A stretch of DNA of 5,256 nucleotides. It comes from DATHVI01 sp035461385 (GTDB lineage Bacteria; Actinomycetota; Thermoleophilia; Solirubrobacterales; 70-9). Position 1 is the first letter of the stretch, and each line of letters starts with the position of its first letter. Shown here one piece after another: positions 1 to 4,823 of this stretch. The notes below the pieces were generated by a model. It was given only the letters and a program-made list of their open reading frames with translations, was not told the origin of the DNA and ran no database searches. A program made the position numbers and the translations under genes. The DNA is taken from positions 1 through 5,256 of the forward strand of contig DATHVI010000138.1 of assembly GCA_035461385.1 (NCBI GenBank), read 5' to 3'.

Positions 1-1194
1 CCCGAGGGCGCGGCGGATGCCGCGAACGCATTCGCGACCGCTGCGCTCGATCTCCGCGACGAGCAGCTCGCCGAGTCAGCCCAGGGGATCGCCGAGGAGC
101 TCGAGATGCGGCTTGCGGCGACGCCGCGCAGCGACACCGAGACCCGCGCCCTGCTCGCCGCCCGCCTCGACCAGGTCAGATCGGTCGAGGACACCGGCGA
201 CCCGACGATGCTCCTCTCGCAGCATGCGACCCCCCCGACGAGCGCCGTGGGCGCTTCGAGCACCCTCGTTCTCGCGCTGGCGCTGATCGTCGGGTTCACG
301 CTCGGGGCCGGCGCCGCCGTGCTGCTCGAGCTGACCACGCGCCGGGTCCGCGACGAGGCCGAGGCGCTCGCGTTCTACCCGCTTCCGGTGCTGACGCGCG
401 TACCGATCGTCGCCCAGCGCAGGCGCCGCGCCCGGGACGGTTCGAACTGGTACATGCCCCCCTTGATCAGGGAGTCGTTCCGCACCCTCGCGGTCCAGCT
501 CATGCAGCGTGATCGCCCGCCTCGCTCGATTCTGATCACCAGCGCGACGCGAGGTGACGGGAAGAGCACCTCGACGATCAACCTCGCGGTGACGCTCGCG
601 GGGATGGGGAGGCAGGTAGTGCTGCTCGACTTCGATCTCCGCAATCCACAGGTCGGGATGGGACTCGGCCTCGCCGGGGGCCCCGGCTTGCGCGATCTCG
701 TCGATCCCGAGGTCGAGATCGGCAGGCTGCTCGCTGCGCCGTTCGAGCTCGGGTCCCTGCGCGTCGTGCCGGTGCGGTTCGACCCGCCCGACGCGCCGCT
801 GATCGAAGCGGCCCTGGCCGGCTTGCCGCGCCTGGTCGAGCAGGCTCGCGGGCTTGCCGACTACGTGATCGTCGACACGCCGCCGCTCGGCGAGGTCAGC
901 GACGCCCTCAACCTCGCCGCGATGGTCGACGACGTCGTGCTCGTCATCCGTCCCGGCAACACGAATCGCTCACAGCTCGGAGTGACGCGGGAACTGCTCG
1001 AGCGGATCGGCGTCGCCCCGCTTGGCTACGTCGTGATCGGGACCGAGGATGGCCTCGGCGGGATCTCCTACGGACGCGGATACGGCGAGGCGGGACGGGG
1101 TCTGGTCATCGGTGAGGCCGGCGAGCCGGCACGCTCGTCCGAGGAGCGTGTCGCCCGGAGCTCGCCGGGGCGCCGCCCGTCAGCCCAGGGTTGA
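1..1194 (+). CDS. Polysaccharide biosynthesis tyrosine autokinase (Wzz-type anchor fused to BY-kinase ATPase), 5'-truncated
   Basis: The frame is open from the first base of the window, so the gene begins further left; 397 residues are visible. Seen in order (fragment numbering): an alanine/glutamate-rich helical stretch (about 1-65) like the periplasmic coiled coil of Wzz chain-length regulators; one membrane segment (about 87-110, rich in L, A, V, G); an ESFRTL stretch (about 157-162) resembling the conserved EAFRTLR of bacterial tyrosine kinases; Walker A TRGDGKST (183-190); Walker A' VVLLDFDLRNP (206-216); and Walker B YVIVDTPP (288-295). The family controls export and chain length of capsule or exopolysaccharide at the inner face of the membrane by cycles of autophosphorylation. 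The usual C-terminal tyrosine cluster is poor here: only SYGRGYG (about 356-362) carries two tyrosines, and the last 35 residues have none. Anchor and kinase are one chain, as in Wzc, rather than split as in CpsC/CpsD. It ends in TGA at 1192-1194, overlapping the convergent stress-protein gene. Confidence 0.9.
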   Translation, partial: PEGAADAANAFATAALDLRDEQLAESAQGIAEELEMRLAATPRSDTETRALLAARLDQVRSVEDTGDPTMLLSQHATPPTSAVGASSTLVLALALIVGFTLGAGAAVLLELTTRRVRDEAEALAFYPLPVLTRVPIVAQRRRRARDGSNWYMPPLIRESFRTLAVQLMQRDRPPRSILITSATRGDGKSTSTINLAVTLAGMGRQVVLLDFDLRNPQVGMGLGLAGGPGLRDLVDPEVEIGRLLAAPFELGSLRVVPVRFDPPDAPLIEAALAGLPRLVEQARGLADYVIVDTPPLGEVSDALNLAAMVDDVVLVIRPGNTNRSQLGVTRELLERIGVAPLGYVVIGTEDGLGGISYGRGYGEAGRGLVIGEAGEPARSSEERVARSSPGRRPSAQG

Positions 1195-1980
1195 CCCCGC
1201 CGTCAGCCTCGTCGCCGAGCCGTAGCTGCGCCACGGGTGCTCGTGGCGCCGTGCGAACGGCGCGACGATCAGCGGGCAACCGGCCCCGCCGACCAGGAGC
1301 CCCTTGCAGACCCTGCCCGGCGGCCTCCCGGATCCGACGTCCCCGCGGGAGCCGAGCAGCATCAGATCGAGAGCCGCGGTCCGGCTGAGCAGGGTGCGGG
1401 TCGGGATCCCGTAGACCGCTTCCTCGACGGCCCCGACCTCAGGCGGGATGCGGGAGAGTGCCTTCGACGCCGCGAGCTCGAGGCGCGTCCGAGGCGAGAG
1501 CTGGGGAAGCCCGGTGCCGGCGTCTCCGTCCTCGATCCCGGCGGGGGGGACCTCGAAGCGCGGCTCCGCAACCGCCAGAAGCTCGAGCCGGGCCTCGGCG
1601 GCGATCGCGAGGCCGGTTCCGATCTCGAGCGCCGCATCGGCGCCCCGCGAGCCGTCGTAGGCGATCCCGAGCTGGTGCAGCCGCGCCGGAGCGCCGTCGG
1701 CGAACCCGAGCGGCGCGATTGCGACCGGACCGGTCGGAGGAGTCAGCACCGCACGCCCGACGCTCGCCGGGAGGACGGTGCCCGGCAACGCCCGCGGCGC
1801 CGATCCGATCACGACGAGACCGGCGGGATCGTCGGCATTGAGCCGGCGGAGCGTCTCGTAGGAGACGGGACCAGGGTCGACGAGCCCTGTGCCGAGGACC
1901 TCGGCCAAGCGATGCGCGAGCGCGAGCGCATCCGCACTTCTCTCCGTCTCGCCATATCCGACGAGGATCCTGCTGAACAA
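1180..1980 (-). CDS. Universal stress protein, tandem UspA domains with degenerate nucleotide-binding motifs
   Basis: This is a 266-residue cytoplasmic protein with two Usp folds. Domain 1 (about 1-90) opens with FSRILVGYG and ends with VVIGSAP and GPVAIAP. At about 90 residues it is far shorter than the usual 140, and its middle appears missing. Domain 2 (about 103-241) has LGIAYDGSRGADAALE, LELLAVAEP, and LMLLGSRG followed by CPLIVAP. ATP-binding Usp proteins carry G-2x-G-9x-G(S/T). Here the first copy reads GSAP with AS at the far position, and the second has GSRG with RV there, so neither motif is complete and ATP binding is doubtful. The start is TTG, chosen because an ideal AAGGAGG lies 7 nt upstream and the Usp fold begins immediately after it. 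The gene is divergent from the phosphatase gene, a common setting for stress functions, and converges on the tyrosine-kinase gene with a 15-bp overlap. The family call is firm; the ligand and role are unknown. Confidence 0.87.
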   Translation of the reverse strand: MFSRILVGYGETERSADALALAHRLAEVLGTGLVDPGPVSYETLRRLNADDPAGLVVIGSAPRALPGTVLPASVGRAVLTPPTGPVAIAPLGFADGAPARLHQLGIAYDGSRGADAALEIGTGLAIAAEARLELLAVAEPRFEVPPAGIEDGDAGTGLPQLSPRTRLELAASKALSRIPPEVGAVEEAVYGIPTRTLLSRTAALDLMLLGSRGDVGSGRPPGRVCKGLLVGGAGCPLIVAPFARRHEHPWRSYGSATRLTAGSTLG

Positions 1981-1987
1981 CGGCGGG

Positions 1988-1994
1988 CCTCCTT
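1988..1994 (-). promoter_or_regulatory. Strong Shine-Dalgarno sequence that fixes a TTG start
   Basis: Read on the minus strand this is AAGGAGG, a full match to the anti-SD of 16S rRNA, separated by 7 nt from the TTG at 1980-1978. No ATG or GTG in this frame lies as well placed, so it decides the start of the universal stress protein. Confidence 0.8.
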
Positions 1995-2165
1995 GCTCGC
2001 CTCGGCCCCTGCGACCGTGAGTGAGCTTCGGATCCTATAGCTTCGAAGCCGGAGGCTAGCCCGAGATCGGTGAGCGCACATCCGGTTCTCGCCCGGACGC
2101 GGCGGTCAGTAGAAATCCGCGAGGCAGCCTGGCCGCGTTCGCCCTGAGCCGTGGGGGATGGGGAT

Positions 2166-2171
2166 TAGACT
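2166..2171 (+). promoter_or_regulatory. Candidate -10 box for a leaderless phosphatase mRNA
   Basis: TAGACT fits the TANNNT -10 pattern and lies exactly 7 nt before the ATG at 2179, so transcription would begin at or next to the start codon. Leaderless mRNAs of this type are common in actinomycetotes. No good -35 is visible around 2143-2148 (CCTGAG), which is not unusual for such promoters. Support is moderate: it rests on spacing and on the lack of a ribosome binding site before either candidate start. Confidence 0.4.
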
Positions 2172-2178
2172 GCTCGTA

Positions 2179-3417
2179 ATGAGCGACGACCTCGCCAGGG
2201 GGGACGACCCGTTGGAGCATCGCGGGGAGGAGGAGGAGGGTTGGGCCCCCGGCGACACGATCGTCGACGCGACCCTGGCCGGCCTCCGCCGCGCGGCCGA
2301 AGAAGTCGAGCAGATCGCCGCGATCGCCGAGACCCTCCAGCGCAGCCTGTTGAGCGAGCGCCTGCCGGAGATCATCGGGCTCTCGCTCGCGGCTCGGTAT
2401 CGAGCCGGCAGTGCCGATGCCCAGGTCGGTGGCGACTGGTACGACGTGATCCCGCTGCGCAACGGCCGAGCCGGGATCGCGATCGGAGACGTCGTCGGCC
2501 ATGGGATCGACGCCGCGGCCCGGATGGCGGCGCTGAAGAACGCACTCCGGGCCTACGCGCTCGAGGGGCTTCGACCCTCGGTCCTGCTCGATCGGATGAA
2601 CAACTTCGTCCGCGAGCTCGAGGGCGACGCGATGGCGACCTTGCTCTACTGCGTCGTCGACGTCGACGAGCGCCAGCTGCGGCTCGCGACCGCCGGACAC
2701 CCGCCGCCGCTGCTGATCGATCCGTCGGACGAGGCGCACTACGCCGAGGGCCGGGCGGGGAGCCCGCTCGGCGTCGTCGCGTTTCCCCGCTACGAGGACG
2801 CGATCATCCCGCTCGAGCCCGGCTCGGTCGCCCTGCTCTACACCGACGGACTGATCGAACGCGCCGGCACCTCCCTCGATGCCGGCCTCGAATGGCTGCG
2901 TGGGTTCGCCCGCGACGCTCCGCGTGACCCGAGTGAGCTCTGCATGGCGCTGCTCAACGCCTGCTTCGGATCGTCTCCACCGGCGGACGACGTCGCCCTC
3001 CTGGTCGCCCGGATCGACCCGGTCGACGCGGGACGCATCGAACTGACGCTGCGGGCCGAGCCCGAGTCGCTGGCGCAGATGCGCCGAGGGGTCGGACGCT
3101 GGCTGCGCGGGACGGGCGCGAACGACACCGAGGTCTACGAGCTGCTGGTCGCCTGCGGCGAGGCGTGCTCGAACGCGATCGCCCATGCGTATCCGCCGGG
3201 CGAGGCCTCCTACTGGGTCGACGGCACGGTGCGCGACGGCACCGAGATCGAGCTCCGGGTCGGCGACTACGGGAGCTGGCGCGAGCCTCGAGCGGGCTCG
3301 GCAGGCCGCGGCCTTGTGCTGATCGAGAAGCTCGTCGACCGGTTCGAGATCGACCGCGGCGCCCGCGGCACGGTGGTGACGATGGCCAGACGCCTCAACT
3401 CGGAGGTCGCGGCGTGA
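2179..3417 (+). CDS. SpoIIE/RsbU-type PP2C phosphatase fused to an RsbW-like HATPase (serine kinase) domain
   Basis: This is a 412-residue cytoplasmic protein with no membrane segment. After a short acidic N-terminus (EEEEG) and a helical linker ending in LQRSLL, a complete SpoIIE phosphatase domain follows (about 60-282). It shows the metal-binding motifs VGGDWYDV (D86), GDVVGHG (D104), YTDG (D223) and ADDVALL (D270/D271), plus ATAGHPPPLL. Residues about 288-405 form a GHKL ATPase of the anti-sigma kinase type: N-box GEACSNAIAHAY (E328, N332), VGDYGSW (D363) and GRGL (376-379), all intact. The family works on STAS antagonists: phosphatases of this type remove, and RsbW/SpoIIAB kinases add, a serine phosphate. 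Having both on one chain, with the STAS gene overlapping downstream, points to a self-contained switch. There is no PAS or GAF sensor in front, so the input signal is unclear. I chose ATG 2179 because of the -10 box 7 nt upstream; an in-frame ATG at 2158 would add 7 residues but has no ribosome binding site. Confidence 0.94.
   Translation: MSDDLARGDDPLEHRGEEEEGWAPGDTIVDATLAGLRRAAEEVEQIAAIAETLQRSLLSERLPEIIGLSLAARYRAGSADAQVGGDWYDVIPLRNGRAGIAIGDVVGHGIDAAARMAALKNALRAYALEGLRPSVLLDRMNNFVRELEGDAMATLLYCVVDVDERQLRLATAGHPPPLLIDPSDEAHYAEGRAGSPLGVVAFPRYEDAIIPLEPGSVALLYTDGLIERAGTSLDAGLEWLRGFARDAPRDPSELCMALLNACFGSSPPADDVALLVARIDPVDAGRIELTLRAEPESLAQMRRGVGRWLRGTGANDTEVYELLVACGEACSNAIAHAYPPGEASYWVDGTVRDGTEIELRVGDYGSWREPRAGSAGRGLVLIEKLVDRFEIDRGARGTVVTMARRLNSEVAA
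3402..3406 (+). promoter_or_regulatory. Ribosome binding site inside the phosphatase gene for the STAS start
   Basis: GGAGG lies in the last codons of the phosphatase gene, 7 nt before the GTG at 3414. Together with the GTGA start/stop overlap it fixes the STAS start and indicates translational coupling. Confidence 0.75.
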
Positions 3418-3773
3418 GGGAGCGACTGGCGGAGTTCGAGCTCGAGGCCCGCGATGACGGCGTCCTCATCGCCCGGCTTGGCGGCGAGGTCGACAGCTCG
3501 AACGCGACCGAGCTCCGCCTCGCGCTCACCGATCGACTCCCGAACGCGAGCACTGCGCTCGTCCTCGACCTCTCGCGGGTCGTCTACATCGACAGCTCCG
3601 GGGTGAAGCTGCTGTTCGATCTCGGGCGCAGGCTCTCGGCGCGACGGCAGGCGCTGCGGCTGGTGGTCCCCGAGCAGGCGCCGACCCGGCGCGTGCTCGA
3701 GCTCTGTGACGTCACCGACGTCGCGGAGCTGGACGACAGCCTCGACGCGGCCCTGGCCGCGCTCAGCTCGTAG
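3414..3773 (+). CDS. STAS-domain anti-sigma factor antagonist (SpoIIAA/RsbV-like)
   Basis: This 119-residue protein is one STAS domain, close to the usual length of 100-120. Visible features are GVLIARLGGEVDSSNATEL (16-34, strand and turn typical of the fold), LVLDLSRVVYIDSSGVKLL (49-67) and LRLVVPE (79-85 region). The DSSG motif at 60-63 matches the phosphorylation site of SpoIIAA and RsbV, so Ser61 is the expected target. When unphosphorylated, such proteins bind and neutralise a kinase-type anti-sigma factor; phosphorylation releases them. The GTG start overlaps the phosphatase stop as GTGA, with GGAGG 7 nt upstream; the open frame extends further upstream but that part is only a shadow of the phosphatase gene. 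The expected partner is the HATPase domain of the overlapping upstream gene. No sigma factor lies nearby, so the final target cannot be named. The 3' end overlaps the convergent regulator gene by 11 bp. Confidence 0.93.
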   Translation: MRERLAEFELEARDDGVLIARLGGEVDSSNATELRLALTDRLPNASTALVLDLSRVVYIDSSGVKLLFDLGRRLSARRQALRLVVPEQAPTRRVLELCDVTDVAELDDSLDAALAALSS

Positions 3774-4563
3774 TCGTCGACCAAGACGCGGCGAAGCGCC
3801 TGACGGTCATCTCGAGCTTCCGGTCGATGTCCTCCCCCGAGCTCAGGACCTCGGCGAGCCTGTTGACGAACGCCTGGACGACGAGCAGCTCGTTCTGCCC
3901 CGCCGGACGGGAGGTCCTGGCCGTCAGCCCGACCACGCCCACGAGCCGCCCCGCCTCCAGCATCGGCGCCGCGAGCGACGTACCCGAAACCGGGGGTTTC
4001 GTGTTCAGGCTCGAGATCACCGCCGCGCGCCGGTTCAGCGCGACGCGGCCGAGCGGGCCGTCCCCGAGCACGATCCGCTCGGCGACCCGGGGTCGCTCAG
4101 CCCCTTCGGCGGCGGCCAGCGCCGCGCGGCGGAGGCTGAGCCCGTCCTCCTCTGTGAGCAGGACGACCGCGCTGGCGATATCGGGCAGCTCGCAGACGTT
4201 GGCGAGCATCCCCTCGAGCGCGATTTCGAGCGCCTGAGTCTGCTTGAGACCGTGCGGCCGCTTGGCGGGCGACGGCCGGGGGCCGGGGGAGCCCCTGGGG
4301 GGAGCTGGGGAGGCCTCTTCGATCTGCTCGTCTTGAATCGCGAGCGCCACCGCTTGGGAGCGGGTCGCGGCGCCGAGCTTGCCCATCGCGTTGCGGATGT
4401 GGGTGCGCACCGTCTCCGGCGAGAGCACCAGCTTCGCCGCGATCTCGGCGCCGCTCAGCCCCTCGGCGAGCATGCCGACGATCTCGCGCTCGCGCTTGCT
4501 GAGCTCGCCCCGGCGCGCCCGGGTCGGCCCCGCATCCCGTGTAGTCGTTTCCCTCGTGTTCAC
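3763..4563 (-). CDS. Transcriptional regulator with N-terminal LuxR-type HTH and C-terminal GAF domain
   Basis: This is a 266-residue cytoplasmic protein. Residues about 20-78 are a clear LuxR/FixJ helix-turn-helix: ELSKREREIVGMLAEGLS, GAEIAAKLVLSPETVRTHI and MGKLGAATRSQAV contain the family's hallmark residues. A proline/arginine linker (about 85-103) leads to a GAF-like sensor domain (about 108-245), with IVLGDGPLGRVAL, SLAAPMLEAGRLVGVVGL and a closing helix containing FVNRLAEVL. GAF domains bind small ligands or tetrapyrroles; I see no diagnostic ligand residue, though one cysteine is present (C124). The order is reversed from the common arrangement, where the LuxR HTH is C-terminal, and there is no receiver domain. 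The start is GTG with an AGGGG 8 nt upstream, and no other usable start exists before an upstream in-frame stop. Divergent placement from the LPFTG gene makes that promoter a candidate target; inference only. The call is LuxR-GAF with high certainty, the regulon unknown. Confidence 0.92.
   Translation of the reverse strand: MNTRETTTRDAGPTRARRGELSKREREIVGMLAEGLSGAEIAAKLVLSPETVRTHIRNAMGKLGAATRSQAVALAIQDEQIEEASPAPPRGSPGPRPSPAKRPHGLKQTQALEIALEGMLANVCELPDIASAVVLLTEEDGLSLRRAALAAAEGAERPRVAERIVLGDGPLGRVALNRRAAVISSLNTKPPVSGTSLAAPMLEAGRLVGVVGLTARTSRPAGQNELLVVQAFVNRLAEVLSSGEDIDRKLEMTVRRFAASWSTTTS
4278..4310 (+). other. G-quadruplex-type motif in the linker of the HTH-GAF gene
   Basis: Four guanine runs of 5, 5, 6 and 4 bases are separated by loops CC, AGCCCCT and AGCT on the plus strand, which is the template strand of the minus-strand regulator gene. 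The complementary C-runs encode the proline-rich linker between HTH and GAF. A GGGGAGCCCC hairpin competes with quadruplex folding. Whether it forms or matters is untested; codon-driven composition is an adequate alternative explanation. Confidence 0.4.
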
Positions 4564-4656
4564 CCCACTAGCCCCTAATCGGCCGTTGGTCGAAGCGATC
4601 GTTAGCCGTTTTGTGGTATTCGAGCCCGGGTTCTACGTAGTTCATGGCGCCAGACC

Positions 4657-4692
4657 TTGCCCCCGGGTGGACATGCCCCTTTAATCGGCATG
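4657..4692 (+). promoter_or_regulatory. Sigma-70-like promoter for the LPFTG protein gene
   Basis: TTGCCC (4657-4662, 4 of 6 matches to TTGACA) and TTTAAT (4680-4685, 5 of 6 matches to TATAAT) are separated by exactly 17 bp, the optimum. In a region this GC-rich a 5/6 -10 at ideal spacing is notable. Transcription would start near 4692, giving a leader of about 130 nt to the GTG at 4824 or about 78 nt to the ATG at 4770. It points toward the LPFTG gene, and the -10 lies inside an inverted repeat. Confidence 0.5.
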
Positions 4693-4695
4693 TCC
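4669..4695. repeat. Perfect 9-bp inverted repeat flanking the -10 box (operator candidate)
   Basis: GGACATGCC (4669-4677) and GGCATGTCC (4687-4695) are exact reverse complements around a 9-bp spacer that contains the TTTAAT -10 box. Allowing one G-T wobble, the symmetry extends to 4666-4677 and 4687-4698. Each arm carries a CATG core. The centre-to-centre distance of the arms is 18 bp, near two helical turns, so a protein dimer could bind both on one face. No T-tract follows on either strand, so it does not look like an intrinsic terminator. An operator role is inferred from position. Confidence 0.5.
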
Positions 4696-4777
4696 GCCAA
4701 TAAGTAAAGCACTCGCTTCGCTGGCGCACGCCCACTTGCCACCACTCAAGTCCTGGGGTCAGATCGGAAATGACGCC

Positions 4778-4797
4778 TCCGGCAGGGTCCGGCAGGG
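4778..4797 (+). repeat. Tandem decamer TCCGGCAGGG, two perfect copies
   Basis: The 10-bp unit occurs twice head to tail, at 4778-4787 and 4788-4797, one DNA helical turn apart. It lies in the leader of the LPFTG gene if translation begins at GTG 4824, or in its first codons if it begins at ATG 4770. It could be a chance duplication, a binding site, or part of a leader structure. Confidence 0.6.
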
Positions 4798-4823
4798 GCT
4801 GGCCGTCCGCGAAAGACGAGGGG

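Larger units (their letters stand above)
1981..2178. promoter_or_regulatory. Divergent intergenic region between the stress-protein and phosphatase genes
   Basis: About 200 bp serve both divergent genes. A perfect 10-bp palindrome GCTTCGAAGC lies at 2040-2049, and its left half AGCTTCG is repeated directly at 2024-2030 and 2039-2045 (15-bp period). On the minus strand a TAGGAT box (2037 to 2032) could be a -10 for the stress gene, giving a leader of about 45 nt, but I see no convincing -35. On the plus strand the proposed -10 of the phosphatase gene is listed separately. I see no ORF or RNA gene in this stretch. Confidence 0.35.

Noticed and set aside
1237..2040. Plus-strand open frame opposite the stress-protein gene (267 codons)
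   Set aside because: It is rich in Arg, Glu, Asp and Pro without recognisable domains and is opposed by a clear Usp protein with an ideal ribosome binding site.
2056..3186. Long minus-strand open frame opposite the phosphatase gene (376 codons)
   Set aside because: It is a shadow of the phosphatase gene: the composition is Arg/Asp/Gly/Val-rich with no family motif, while the plus-strand frame carries every catalytic motif.
3165..3413. Upstream extension of the STAS frame
   Set aside because: This part reads as Arg-rich shadow of the HATPase coding sequence; the GTG at 3414 with GGAGG 7 nt upstream and the GTGA overlap is the natural start.
3706..4578. Plus-strand open frame opposite the HTH-GAF gene (290 codons)
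   Set aside because: It has Arg/Pro/Glu-rich shadow composition; the minus strand encodes an unmistakable LuxR HTH.
4601..4620. SigB-type promoter (GTTA/GTTTT with GGTATT) near the partner-switching genes
   Set aside because: The spacing of about 10 bp is too short and the matches are weak.
4564..4645. Promoter for the HTH-GAF gene on the minus strand
   Set aside because: The best pair (TGAACT, 17 bp, GAATAC) matches the consensus at only 3 and 2 positions, so I do not annotate it.
4666..4698. The inverted repeat as an intrinsic terminator
   Set aside because: The stem is strong but no T-tract follows on either strand, and it overlaps a well-spaced promoter.
4647..4727. Possible three-way-junction RNA: outer stem 4647-4653 with 4721-4727, inner hairpin 4666-4698, small hairpin 4707-4718
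   Set aside because: The predicted transcription start (about 4692) falls inside it, so the left half would not be transcribed. The outer stem is only 7 bp and I recognise no riboswitch core.
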